This document shows positions 22,961 to 34,900 of a stretch of DNA of 64,000 bases, one piece after another. The notes beneath the pieces are model-generated. The model saw only the letters and a program-made list of their open reading frames with translations. It did no database searches and was not told where the DNA came from. Each line of letters opens with the position of its first letter. Position 1 is the first letter of the stretch. The stretch lies in assembly GCA_014871385.1 (NCBI GenBank), contig CM026426.1, positions 17,298,183 to 17,362,182 on the forward strand, read 5' to 3'. Source of the stretch: Ceratodon purpureus (lineage: Eukaryota; Streptophyta; Bryopsida; Pseudoditrichales; Ditrichaceae). Position numbers and translations under genes: made by a program.

Positions 22961-23595
22961 TTTTTTGTTATTCTTTTCAATCATTCAGTGATTGTTTTTT
23001 ATTTCTTTTACAGTTTTAAATATTATTTTTTACATTCCATACTTTTATCTAATTTACATATTTTTTAAAAGGATCTAGTGATTACTTGTTTAAGTAGCTT
23101 TTGGCATCTTTGAATATCATTGATGCAATTCATGCTTTTCATTTTCAATATCATTTGATGCTTTAGTGTATTTTTCGTTATTCTTTTCAATCATTCAGTG
23201 ATTGTTTTTTATTTCTTTTACAATTTTAAATATTATTTTTTACATTCCATACTTTTATCTAATTTACATATTTTTTAAAAGGATCTAGTGATTACTTGTT
23301 TAAGTAGCTTTGCGGCATCTTTGAATATCATTGATGCAATTCATGCTTTTCATTTTCAAATATCATTTGATGCTTTAGTGTATTTTTCGTTATTCTTTTC
23401 AATCATTCAAAGATTGTTTTTTTATTTTTTTACAATTTTAAAAATTATTTTTTACATTTCATACTTTTATTTAATTTACATTTTTTTTAAAAGGATCTAG
23501 TGATTACTTGTTTAAGTAGCTTTTGGCATCTTTGAATATCATTGATGCAATTCATGCTTTTCATTTTCAAATATCATTTGATGATTTTTTAATCT
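22961..23595 (+). repeat. About 210-bp AT-rich tandem repeat, three copies
   Basis: TTCTTTTCAATCATTCA recurs at 22971, 23181 and 23393 (spacings 210 and 212). The unit also holds GGATCTAGTGATTACTTG and GCATCTTTGAATATCATTG. Copies are nearly identical, so the array is young or homogenised. Confidence 0.9.
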
Positions 23596-24149
23596 ATCTA
23601 TGTCAACTTCTCAATTCCAATTTTATATTTCCAATGCTTCATTAATCTAACATTTGGGTTGCAATGGATCTTCGTGAAGTAGTGTCTTTTTGATTTTGTT
23701 AATTTTCAACTTCTCGATCCCAATTTTACATTTCTTTTTAAGCTTTTTAAAGTTTTAATCGTTTGACCATAGACATTTGTGACATCATTTTCCAGATGTG
23801 GATTACTTGAAGCGATAAAATACTTCTTCATTTGCGCCGAATCACTAGTAGATGTGTTCATCACATTACACATAACTCTCACTCTAATGCTGTCGATCAT
23901 ATTACACTTAACACCTCTCTCACCATTGAAGTTTTTGTAGAGCCGGCAGTTCTTGTTGTGGGATGGGCATGGAGATGTAAGAATTCTTGACTAAATCATC
24001 ATGTTATCTTGTCAACACTCTCACTTTTGATGTTTATTGATTGATTTGCAACTCTGTTTATTTTACAGGGCTCCATGCAAGAGGACACGGACACAGGTTC
24101 TTAAACCATGTTGTGTTTATTTAGCTTCACTTCTTAATCCTCACTTCTT

Positions 24150-24510
24150 AAACTAATACACCAAGTATTGCAAAAAATCAAAACACTAATTAATGCAAAA
24201 ATTCTTGCGTAAATCTAAGCACGAATTGATACATAAGTTATTGCAAATGTTTTTGCATACATTTCTAATCAACTTGATACATAAATTAATGCACTAACTA
24301 GTGTATAAATTAATGCATTAGTCAGTGCATAAATTAATGCACAATTTAATCATAAATTATTGCATATTTTGTGCAAAAATTAATGCTCAACTCAATGAAA
24401 CGATTTTTTGCACCATTTAAAGCAAAAATTATTGATCAATTAAGTGCAAAAATTTATGCAACCTTTAGTGCACAAATTAATGCAACAAGTTAGTGCAAAT
24501 CTCTAATATT
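24150..24510 (+). repeat. Degenerate AT-rich short repeat (ATAAATTAATGCA)
   Basis: Words of the type CATAAATTAATGCA recur about 15 times with changes and irregular spacing. No coding potential. The flanks at 23596-24149 and 24511-25028 are also AT-rich without genes, though 24780-25005 resembles 30860-31010. Confidence 0.7.
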
Positions 24511-24839
24511 TTTGCACTTCTATAATTTAAAACAATTTCTATTTTAAATTGTTTACCATTTCATTCTTTTAATTTTAGGCAACAACTAGTTAACTTAAAA
24601 TTGACGAGTAGATCTTTCAATATCATAGCTATGTAGATTGTATTTCTATGTTAATAAAAAATGTAGTCAAGTTATCATTAATATTTGACAATCAATTTTC
24701 AAAATCGTTTAATTAAAATTTTGTAATGAATAGAATGTAAACAAAATTCTTTTGAAGGTTGATTAGAAAGTAAGACTTATTCATTAGGATATTTTGACTT
24801 TGCAAAAGCAACTTGACATAGTTGTGACATTATCCTTAA

Positions 24840-24995
24840 AATTCCTTGTACAAATCGTAGCCATTCGGTATAAGAATTTAAAGAACTTAGAATTTTCATT
24901 TGACTGACGAAAACATTTAAATCTACTATTGATAATTAAATGGCTAGAAATCAAGGCGGTGGCAACAAAAGCAAACTGATTTGAAGGTGGTGGCA
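24840..24995 (+). repeat. Direct repeat with 30900-31010
   Basis: AATTTAAAGAACTTAGAATT, TTTTCATTTGACTGACGAAA and ATTTAAATCTACTATTG recur in the same order near 30940-31005. A single GGCGGTGGCAACAAAAGCA unit here matches the tandem units at 30710-30915. Confidence 0.75.
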
Positions 24996-25106
24996 ACGTT
25001 GAATGCCTCAGATCCAAAACTTAGAGTACTGTTGGGAACTCCGATAAGTTTAGCGATTCCTAATTAAAACTAATTACTGTATGAAAACGGAAAAAGTAAA
25101 AAGAAT

Positions 25107-25260
25107 TATAAAAAGGAAAAATTTGCACCATCAACTGCGCATCGGAAAGCGTGGTGGGGTGGGTGTCGGAGGGTGGATTCGAACCCGGCACTAGCACCCT
25201 GGGGTTGTCACGACAGTTCGAACCCGAAGCCTCGGATCACCAAGCCACTAAGGCTTTGAC
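25107..25260 (-). repeat. tRNA-derived SINE-like unit 1
   Basis: On the complement, the unit runs from AGTGGCTTGGTGATCC (loosely like an RNA polymerase III A box) to GGGTTCGAATCCACC (a perfect B box, GGTTCGANNCC) and ends in a T-rich tail after TTGATGGTGCAAATTT. A second GGTTCGAAC lies between the boxes. Near-identical units lie at 25340-25485 and, on the other strand, 30315-30480. Confidence 0.55.
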
Positions 25261-25339
25261 TGAAGATGTAAACGTTGTCAACAAACTTATACCAAAATCA
25301 AATTAGTAAAAATACAGAAAAAAAAAAAAATTTGAAAAA

Positions 25340-25485
25340 AAACAATTGCACCATCAACTGCGCATTGGAAAGCGTGGTGGGGTGGGTGTCGGAGGGTGGA
25401 TTCGAACCCGGCATTAACACCTTGGGGTTGCCACGACAGTTCGAACCCGAAGCCTCGGATCACCAAGCCACCAAGGCTTTCATCG
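25340..25485 (-). repeat. tRNA-derived SINE-like unit 2
   Basis: Second copy of the unit at 25107-25260, about 90% alike by eye, with the same B box and the same tail after the 3' word TTGATGGTGCAA. The two copies lie head to tail. Confidence 0.55.
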
Positions 25486-26016
25486 ATGATTCAAACTTTG
25501 TGATTGTACTTATATCCAAACTGAGTCGATAAAAATACAGAAAAAATAAAAAATTCAAAAAAATTCAAATTTGTTGCCACCGCCTGCCTTTAGTAAATTG
25601 TTTTGCCCCTTGACATTTCACTATATCTAAGAGTCCCTCGACAGTTCAACTTCCCGGAGTTCCCAATAGTACTAATTCTGAAATATCTTTCTAAAAGATC
25701 TCAATGCCAAAATTCACCAAAAGTATAACAATATAAGCACATCCAAAGGGATCAAGGTTTAAGCTTTAGACTCCAATGTGAAACCTCAAGAGCCGTATAA
25801 CCACTTTTACTTGGAATTTGGTAGTTTAGCAATTACTAAATGAGAAAAGTACTGATTTCCCTGATTGATTAATGTTGCTTGATTAATTTTAAGTTCTAAA
25901 AAGTAAAAAGTCCCAGCTTTAGGGGTTGGGCGTCCACGAATTAGGTCAAGGGTTTAGCAGAGGGTTGTGGCCGTGATTATTAAATAACCATAGGGTTTTA
26001 CCACAGCGTTGAGTTC

Positions 26017-26130
26017 GGGCCGTGTGTGTTGCTACCAAAGGGTTGTGGCGGTGTGTGTTGCTACCAGAGTAATGTGGCCGTGCGTGTTGCTACCAGAGGC
26101 TTTTGGCCGTGTGTGTTGCTTTATTTAGCA
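26017..26130 (+). repeat. Tandem repeat of about 37 bp (GCCGTGTGTGTTGCTACCA)
   Basis: Four units share GTGTGTGTTGCTACCA or a close variant (GTGCGTGTTGCTACCA), separated by AGAGG- or AAGGG-type spacers. It lies upstream of gene B. Confidence 0.7.
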
Positions 26131-26264
26131 TAGTATTTTAGAACCAGGTTTGCGAAGGGCAAATTCCGTGAGGTGCGCGAGCTTGTTTCTGTGCTTTCAG
26201 TAATGCTATGGTTGTAGAATGTCAAACCTATTTGGGCATGGCTCGTGAGTTGATTTCTGCATGT

Positions 26265-26765
26265 TGTTTTCTTGCTCTGTGTTGAACTGGGGATAATAGT
26301 TTACTGATGGGACGCAATGTCTAGTTTAGTTAGAAAATATTTTTTTAGGATCAAGAGGGAATGGCAATTTGATGATAACCCAGCGAGTTCTAGGTGGAAA
26401 CACCCTTCCAATGAACTCACAAATCTGATATGGGCCACATTGCATTTGATTGAGTCTTGACTGATAATGTTGTTGTTGTTGTGATGTAAAGGTCTTGGGC
26501 GGCCGAGGGGAGTTCAAATTGGAGCAGCCGGGTCTTACGCTTTCAAGGTATGTTTAGAAATCTATTACCTTTGTTGCCACCGCCTGCCTTCAGTACTCAG
26601 TGGCGTGACTGCAGCTAGGATGTTCATGTCGTTTTCTTGCTCTGTGTTTAACTGGAGATAATAGTTTACTGATCGGCGCAACGTCTTGTTTAGTTAGAAA
26701 ATATTTTTTTATGATCAAGAGGGAATGGCAATTCGATGATAAACCTATTTGTGCAGCAGAATGTC
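26265..26765 (+). repeat. Duplicated leader of gene B
   Basis: TTTTCTTGCTCTGTGTT, GATAATAGTTTACTGAT and GATCAAGAGGGAATGGCAAT occur at 26268-26370 and again at 26632-26735, about 364 bases apart. The second copy runs directly into the gene B start, so this is probably a duplicated promoter or 5' leader. Confidence 0.7.
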
Positions 26766-29189
26766 AAACCTATCGGTGCAGCGGCGATCCAAATCTTTGG
26801 TGAAAGGAAAAGCTGTGGCACAAGAGGAGGAGCTGCCGCGCGATTCCGCGAAGGGGAAAGGGAAAGTCGTGGCACAAGAGGAGGAGCTGCGGCGCGATTC
26901 CGCGAAGGGGAAGACGGATCTGCCAAAGATCAAGACGGAACCAGGGCCAGAAGGGATCACCAGGGCCGGAAGGGATCACCAGCTATGAGTGGGAGACTCC
27001 CTTCAATCTGGATGGGATTCCACAAAAGCTATGTGAGCGCCTCCAGACTAAGGCTTCGTTGCTGCTGGGGAGGGACGACGCCAGGTACCCACCTACCTTT
27101 TTCGTGGAGGCGTTCGGGCTCAGCAATGAAGGACCCATACCCAACAAGGTCACCGAAGCTATGGTGCCTCGCTCTTGGTACGATCAGATATGGCCTCCTG
27201 GCGATGGTGCCAACAAAAATCGACACTACTTCAGAGACTGCTGTGATGAAGTAGCCTTGAAGAAGTACAACCAATGCTACATGGAGGTATATGGGGAAGC
27301 TCCGGACAACAAGGCCTTCAGTCAATCATTCTTGCGGGCTTGCATTTACCATTTCAAGGAGGGGCACCCAGTCAATTGGGCTGGGGCAGCGGCTCAGATT
27401 CTGGAGGAACGTTTCCAACATGCAAACCTAAATCCCCTGAAGCTGCGACCCCCAGCTCTCCGTTACCAGGTTGAGCAAATTCTCAAGGAGGTGGCACAGT
27501 TCTTGAATGATGGAGGATGCGATACTTGGGGTGATGGAGTTGGGGCCGCTTCTGTTGGCAACGTCAAGGAACCGCACCAAGAAGGAAGTACTGGTGGGGA
27601 CACGAAGGGCTGTGCTACCACTAAGCTCGAAGAATTGCTCGAGGAGGTGGTGCGTAAGACGGCCGAGCTTCAAGCTGTAGAGAAAGAGCTGGAGACAAAG
27701 CTGCAATCCCTGTTGCAGATGGATGAGAGGATTTGCCACTTTGAGGCCGAGGATGAGCGCCTCCAACAGCATGCAATGCTCTTGCGGAAGAAGAGTAAGG
27801 AGCTACAGCGGGCCGGGGATGTAGAGGAGAAGATTCTGAATGATAGGGAGATCCGCAAGGTCGGGGGGGAGATTCAAGCAAACATCTTGGAGTGGGATGC
27901 GGTTGACCTCGCCAGGACTTCAGCAAAGAAAGATGTGGATGTGCCTGCAATGAAGTACAAGAAGGCGGAGGAGGAAATCGCTGACCTCCAGGAGAAGTGC
28001 AAAGCCGAAAAACTTGCTCAAGCCTCCATCAAGCCAAAGGCGCCTGCTGGAAACAACGGAGGAGAGGCGGGTGGGGACCCTGTTCTTCACCTGGACAAAC
28101 CTTGTCCTCGGTGCCACCTCAAGTTTGTTGCAAACACCGTCTTCCCTTTTTCTTGTGGTTGTTTGTTCCACCCTTGGTGTCTGTGGGCAGAGCTTCTTGC
28201 AGGAGGTCGTGTGTGTCCTCTTTGCAAACAAGAAGGTGACCCTTGGTGGATGGCAGCATGGGGGTTTGATGTGTTGGCAACTCAGCCAGAAGCCTGCGAA
28301 GACACATCTGCCAACGTGTCCTCTACACCAAAGCCAGAAGTCGGCGAAGACACCACTACCAACGTGACCTCTACTCTAGTTGTGGACCCGTATGCATATG
28401 AATCTAACGAAGACGCTGACATGCCTCTCTCGAGGAAGAGACCAGGGTCTGGTTCATTCGAGTGTAAACTGCCTCTAAAGATGGCGAAATCGGATTCAGA
28501 GCCCACCCTTGTGCCTGGTGAGGGTGAATCGTTTCAGGCTGGAGCGACATTCAACTCAGAGCCCTCACCTGAGCTTGGTAAGGCTCAACATCAAATCTCC
28601 ACTCCTTTATCTTGTCCTTCAGAGTACATTTCGGATTTTTCTTGTTTTCTGCCCCCCTAAAACTGCCCGAAGAGCTTCCTTGTTTTGAGACACTACAGCT
28701 AAAACCTTCTAACAAGAAAAAGCAAATTTCTTTTGAAAAGATAGAAGCGGTTGCTAAGGCTGTGGCGTACTTATTTCTTCACAGTACGTTCCTCGTCACA
28801 CTTTTAGTTTCCACCATAATTATTTGTAGCCAGTTAGTTGTAGAGCTCTTTGTTTTCTCGGCTTGTAACTATAATAATCATTATTGTTGTTGGAAACTCA
28901 CTTACCACAGGTTGTTGCAGATGTCTGGAATGGGTAAGGTCTGTTTCCAACAGCAAATGAGCATGTAGCCGAGGGGGAGGAGGAACATGGCAAATCAATG
29001 GGTGAGGAGGTAGAGAGGTAGTCGGAGCCGATGGAGGTTGATGTTACCGTGGCCAAACCTATCACTGTAGGACTCCCCCGCAGACTATCTATTCCAAGTG
29101 GAATAGTCACGGATGTCCCCATGAGAACTGACCGAGCACAGGGTCTTCGCGCGGAGTCTCCAGTTCCCGTATCTTCAGGCTCAGAGTAG
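26761..29189 (+). pseudogene. Coiled-coil/RING-like family gene B, frameshifted by a 19-bp duplication
   Basis: Exon 26761-28577 and last exon 28954-29189 join at GTAAGG...CAACAG. ATG 26761 begins MSNLSVQRRSKSLVKGK; two copies of an 18-residue Lys/Glu-rich unit follow (54-bp repeat near 26815-26920). A direct repeat of GGCCRGAAGGGATCACCAG (26945-26963 and 26964-26982) throws the frame; without one copy it runs into YEWETPFNLDGIP. Then come the domain shared with A and C (GRDDARYPPTFF...SFLRACIYHFKEGHPVNWA), a long coiled coil (about 27600-28010) and a RING-like zinc site (CPRC...CGCLFHPWC...CPLC, about 28102-28230). The acidic tail ends in the second exon (ANEHVAEGEEEHGK), which has one TAG at 29019-29021 before the final TAG. 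Known: such C/H spacing usually marks zinc-binding or E3-type domains. Function here is unknown. Confidence 0.65.
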
Positions 29190-30120
29190 TCTCCTCAACG
29201 TGGACAGTAGAATGAAGCCAGGGACTCTAGAAATGAAGCACCAAACAATCATTTTTCTTTATGTAACTGTCTACACCTATTGTATGCTAGGACAATCTAC
29301 CTGTGTTTCCTCAGTTTTGTGTTTGGTACACTTGCTATGATCTTGGCCCTTGAGTGTTTCTTTACCTCTGACTGATGTAGGGTTTTCAGAGACTCTTCAG
29401 TATTTTAGCACCATTCTCGGATTTGGTACATATCATGGTCACATTTTACTTTGAACGTAGATGTCTTGCTTGAACTTCATGCTGGTTTCTGAAGCAATCT
29501 TGTAATTGAAAAAGCAAGCACGGTTTGAATTCACCTCCTGATCATTCTTTTCAGTCATCGGCTTTATCACCTAGTTGTCATTTTTGTTTCGAAGTGCTCA
29601 TACTGTTGAGAATTCAATAGTTCTTCATGTTATCTTGAATTTGAAATTACTATGTGTAGAATTTTGGAGGTTTAATCTAAACGTGGATGAATTGTAATGA
29701 TGGACTTATGAGGAAGTATATATTGAATACAGTTCTGATAAATCGTAGAGGATGTTGATGCAGAATTTATGTACATTACCATGCTAAGGCACAAAATAAA
29801 TGTTTGAAACTATTCCAAGAAAATTAGAAAGTTGGGACTTTTTACTTTCTAAACCCCTAAAGCTGGGACTTTTTACTTTCTAGAACTTAGAATTTGCCAA
29901 TAATAAGTAAAAGTGGAAAAGTAAAAGTAAAAGTTTATTTGCGAATCAAATTCCAGGTATGAGTGGAAATTGGCCTCTTGAGGATTTACATTGGAGTCTA
30001 AAGCTAATGCACAATTACTAATTAATCAAGCAACATTTTACTTGGAATTAATCATTAATCAAGAAACCTTATACTTTTGGTGAATTTTGGCATTGAGATC
30101 TTTTAGAAAGATATTTCAGA
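29190..30120. other. Spacer after gene B, no gene seen
   Basis: No supported gene. The part at 29830-30120 is an inverted copy of 25680-25930 (AAGTAAAAAGTCCCAGCTTT, GACTCCAATGTGAAACCTCA), so gene B sits between two inverted blocks of more than 500 bp in total. Confidence 0.6.
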
Positions 30121-30490
30121 ATTAGTACTATTGGGAACTCCGGGAAGTTGAACTGTTGAGGGACTCTTAGATATAGTGAAATGTCAAGGGGCAAAACAAT
30201 TTACTAAAGGCAAGCGGTGGCAACAAATTTCATTTTTTTAATTTTTTTTATTTTTTCTGTATTTTATCGACTCAGTTTGGATATAAGTACAATCACAAAG
30301 TTTGAATCATCTATGAAAGCCTTGGTGGCTTGGTGATCCGAGGCTTCAGGTTCGAACTGTCGTGGCAACCCCAGGGTGCTAGTGCCGGGTTTGAATCCAC
30401 CCTCCGACACCCACCCCACCACGCTTTCCGATGCGCAGTTGATGGTGCAAATTTTTCTTTTTTTATTTTTTTTATTTTACTAATTCTAAA
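30121..30490 (-). mobile_element. Inverted partial copy of the 645-bp MITE with a SINE-like unit
   Basis: TATTGGGAACTCCGGGAAGT at about 30131 begins an inverted copy of 25340-25673. It includes the SINE-like unit on the + strand (30315-30480: GGCTTGGTGATCCGAGGC, then GGGTTTGAATCCACC, then a T-rich tail). The B box has decayed from TTCGAAT to TTTGAAT. After the tail, AATTCTAAAATATCTCTC repeats the flank that normally lies outside the MITE. Confidence 0.65.
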
Positions 30491-30709
30491 ATATCTCTCT
30501 AAAAGATCTCAATGCCAAAATTCACCTGCCACATAAGAAATTTTGTCAAAATATCACTCAGCCTCATATGAAATTTTGTTTAGCGACATCCCTTTTTGTA
30601 GCCTCAGTCAAGCCCAACACATTCAAACGCAATTTTTCTTCATCAGAATACTTGGGTAATCATTGTTGATGATATATTGGATCAAGGGGGTGGATCAATG
30701 ACCAGAAAA

Positions 30710-30915
30710 AACATAAGAGACCGATTCAAGACTGATTAAGGTCGATGGAAACAAAGGCAGACTAATATAAGGCGGTGGAAACAAAGGCAGACTAATTCAA
30801 GGCGGTGGAAACAAAGGCAGACTGATTTAAAGGCAGTGGAAACAAAGGCAAACTGATTTAAAGGCGGTGGAAACAAAGGCAAACTGATTTAAAGGCGGTG
30901 GAAATAAAGGCTTAC
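30710..30915 (+). repeat. About 31-bp tandem repeat (GGCGGTGGAAACAAAGGCA)
   Basis: Six or seven units of GGCGGTGGAAACAAAGGCAR plus an ACTGATTTAAA-type spacer. A single unit is found at about 24955. Confidence 0.85.
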
Positions 30916-31972
30916 ACCAAAGATCGTAGCAATTTGGTATAAGGATTTAAAGAACTTAGAGTTTTCATTTGATTGATGAAAACATTTAAATCTACTGTTG
31001 ATAATTAATAGTTGGTTTACTCAAGGTGTACACATGACAAGGGTAAAAATACCATCCACAAATTCGCTTAACATAACATTTGCTGTGGAAGCTTTGTAGT
31101 AAACTAAATGGGGAATTCAAGGAATACAATCTGTAATGAAATGAATGCAATCTGTAGTGAAATGAATACAATCTGTAATGAAATAAATAGTATGAAATGA
31201 ATGAGAAGGTGATATTCCTAGCAATAGTTGGCGTTCTTTTTTTTTTTGGCGTTTTGTTTAGAGACCGCTACTCTGTTCTACAACTGAATTCTAATTGAGA
31301 ATGGTACATGAACGACAAAAAGAAGATTAAACAGAATTTTAGTCTAAAAACACCATCCATGATACTCCTAGTCAATTCTGCACGATGTTGATAAGCACCA
31401 TGAACTCATTTTTGCAAAATGAACTATTCAAGTGCAGTGAACATTGTTCCAAGTCTGAAGCAGATCTATATTTCAAGTAAAGGCATCTTTGGAATAATAG
31501 GTAATTCGGATTCATATTTGACATTGGCATTTGCTTGATGGGGAAATTAGTACATGAATTAGTACATTAACAGGATATCATATGCGTTGGAAACCTGCCA
31601 GCACAAGAATTAAATCTGGAAACAAGACTTTTGCATATTGTAATGCAATTTCATATTCCAAATAACAAACTGAAAACCACAAAACCAACCTGCTCTTGTT
31701 TGTCATGAACAGTTCCTAACGGGAAATTAGTAGCCTCACGATTCCACCAACTAAATCCAAGAGTCCCTCGTGACAGTTCAACTTACCGGAGTTCCCAACA
31801 GTACTGACTCTAAAATACTCTCTTAAAGATCTCAATGCCAAAATTCACCAAAAGTATAACCATATAAGCACATCCAAAGGGATCAAGGTTTAAGCTTTAG
31901 ACTCCAATGTGAAACCTCAAGAGCCCTTCACTTCAATGGTAAACAGTTTGCAACCTTGAGGTAAACTTTAGA
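30916..31972. other. Spacer downstream of gene T, no gene seen
   Basis: Starts with the direct repeat of 24840-24995. A short CAATCTGTARTGAAATGAAT repeat lies at 31130-31190. The part at 31800-31925 repeats 25690-25790 (GATCTCAATGCCAAAATTCA, CATCCAAAGGGATCAAGG). No coding support. Confidence 0.55.
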
Positions 31973-34900
31973 CTAAGTATCATCATCGCTATTTTCTATG
32001 TGGCTTTGTTGATCTTCGGAGGACTCCACGTTGCCAACAACATTGTTATCGATGGAATCTTCTGTCACGTCCACCCTAACCCAAGCTTTGCCAACCCGTG
32101 TTCTATCTTCCCTCCACCTTCTTGCTCCCTCCATCGCATCTGATGCGTTATATGCCATCCTCTTTTTCTGCAATGCTGCTGCTATGAACTCGTCATTTTC
32201 CACTGACCTAACGTTGTTGATTCTTTGCAGTCGTTCCTTCTTTGCAAACCGGTGTTGTATATTCTGGTACCAATGTTGATATTGTTGAACAATAGCACTT
32301 GTCCTGTCCTTAGTGCCGTTGTGTTGAGTGTGGTGTTGATTAGCAGCCTTAGCTGCATGATGCGATTTTTCCATACCTTGATTGTTCCAAACAGCAAGGC
32401 TCCCGTATGTTTCCACATACCAAGGATTGTGCCTCACACGGTTATGCTACAAAATAAGCCAGTTTCATGAATTATTAGTACATCCTAAACAACACGGTAG
32501 TAATGACTAGAACTGTTGCAACAATTAAGATCAAATAGTAATGGTGGTTCAAATCCAGAATCATACCATATAATGAGTGACGTGGTCTTCCCCAAAACAC
32601 TTCAAGTAAAGGCGCCCCCATTTCTCAATTTTAGGCCTAAAAGTGCTGATCTGCTCCTGATTCAAGGTAAGGCCCACCAGATATGGAAACACTTGTTCCA
32701 ACGCTTCCCACATTTCCACCCTATCTAGATATTGCCTACCCTAATCTAGGGTGTTGTTTTCTGAGCGCAAAACATCCTTCCACACTCGATCTTGCCCGGA
32801 CCAAGTGGACGGTTGGAACATCCTAGCTGCAGTCACGCCACTGAGGGAAGGTTTGATAGGGACACTGTTGGAAGCACCGCTGAGTGTTGCATCCTTCATT
32901 ATGCGCATGTTCCCACCATGAAGCCTAGCTGCAGACAGTGTCTTTTCCATATTCTCTATAGCAGCATGTTGACGGACTTCATTCTCCATGTTCCAAATGA
33001 ACATGAAGTGCATGTGAAGAATTTTCTCAATCATTCTTGTCAAAGCATGCAATGTACAAATATGGACTCTTTCAAGTGGAATAGGCAGTATAGGTTTCCA
33101 TCGCGATTCTTCTACAATAGGAGACGGGTTGGATCTGATATTACTTGCAAATAGACCTCCATGCCACGTATGTTTTCTTCTCTTTGCCTCAGAGGTGGCA
33201 CCTGCCACTGTTCCCACCACAGGTTTTGTCCTCTCTTGGTTACAGTAGATGCAAGAATGTTTCGCGTTGGCACCATGCTTCAATCCATACAAGCATTTGA
33301 TTGTCTTCATATCTGCAGATAAGTGCCACTCGACTTTGAAGTTGCCAACACCTTCAACAGAAAGCAGCTGGCCCCCTTCTTGAGCTTTGATCAATGCTGG
33401 GAACGCAGTAAGTTCAAACACCCATTTGAGGACCTCATGTGATTCTTTGGCAACCTCAAAGCAAGCAACAAGCCATATTTCTGTTTCTGACTAAACCGAA
33501 AAATACCTATCGTTGCTTTTTTCAATGCTGGTGTCTAAGGCACGATTCATAATTGTCAAAATAACCCTTTCATACTTCCTTCCATGCATAATCTCAGCTT
33601 CGTCCATCTTCAACACAAAGACCAAAGGCGTGTTTCCAACTTCTGCACATCCCAAGTTCCCAACAGCTACCACATTTGAGCACGATGCAATCATGACAAA
33701 GCGTAGAATTGCTAATCAATAAGAAACCCGTTGGGAACACATAGCTAACTGTCCATACTTGTCTACGGTTGCTTCTGAACAAAGTAGTTACCTTCGGTGG
33801 TAAAACCGTACAGCTTCACCATACTCCGTTGTACAGCTTCGATGTCAACAAACAAAGAATTTTTTGATGTCAAGACAACTCTTTCAATCTCTGATTTCTT
33901 CTTCTTTCCTTTGGTCGTTGGAACTTGTGTTACCAGCTCCAGTGTATTATCTATTAAGTAATAGTCACCAACAAGATCTTTCAACTTTGAATTTAATTCT
34001 GTTCGCAACAAACTGACCTGTTGAATGCATTGCCCAGAGTTCAATTTTAAAAGTTACACAACAATCACATGCATGCATGTTATTTGATTAGAACCAATAA
34101 AATGGCAAACCAGATGATTTTTTCTCACAAATACTAGTTCCCAACAGTGTTCTCAACAGTAAGACTAGTATCAAGGTTAATTAGTACTCTGCTTCAAAAT
34201 CAGTGTTCCCAACAAGTGTTACCACATACCTTGTGAGGATTTGGCAAAAATGTTGCCTTTAAGCGTTTGTCAACAAGCTGCACTCTCCCTTTAACTGTCT
34301 TATAGATCTCACCGTATCCTTTTTGAGAGACTCCAGTCACATCACATGGTGCCAGAACCGCTTCTGTTCCTAGCTCCTTCCCAATTCTCTCAAGGTAGTA
34401 GTTGGTCATCCTGGTCGCAGCAAAACTATTTCGCGGATTTGACACCAATGCCACTGTTTCTCCTTGTGACATTATTTGAGCAAGAGCATGGCCTGTCCCC
34501 TCTTGTATGTCCCTGTCGCCACACAACCGCTTCCTACCTTTTGATGTCTTGTTTCCATCATGTATGGATTGAACTACCCTGGGTTGCAACAAGCTTCTAA
34601 TTTTGGCTATACGAGCTCTTGCAGCTCCACCAGTCTTGGCTAATTCAGATAAACCCTTGGATGCTCTCAATTGTGCTCCTAGTGGAGTACTAATCATTCG
34701 TTCAATTTTCTTCCTCAACTTCGACAAAGCCCTCCTCGCTTCTGTCAATTCATGTTGCCCATCCGCAAGTTGTTGTTGGTGTGCTTCACGTACTTGTCGC
34801 AAACCATGGGTTGCTTGCAACATTGCCAACGATATTTCTTCTGTATGTTGATCAGCCGCTTCTTGTCCCTGCTGTCGGAGCTGTAGTAAGTTGTTCCTAT

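Larger units (their letters stand above)
25029..25673 (+). mobile_element. 645-bp inverted-repeat element (MITE) holding two SINE-like units
   Basis: The left end TGTTGGGAACTCCG and right end CGGAGTTCCCAATA are inverted (one mismatch), with GTAC directly outside both ends as a possible 4-bp target duplication. Inside are two tRNA-derived SINE-like units. An inverted partial copy starts at about 30131, and a lone right end (CGGAGTTCCCAACA followed by GTAC) is at about 31784-31801. Confidence 0.65.

Noticed and set aside
25107-25485. Genuine tRNA genes at the GGTTCGAATCC boxes
   Set aside because: There is a B box, but no cloverleaf with a 7-base acceptor stem could be drawn and there are extra TTCGAA words. 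A tRNA-derived SINE fits better.
25029-31801. LTR retrotransposon with TG...CA ends (TGTTGGG...CCCAACA)
   Set aside because: The ends are inverted and not direct, no gag or pol is present, and no primer-binding site was seen.
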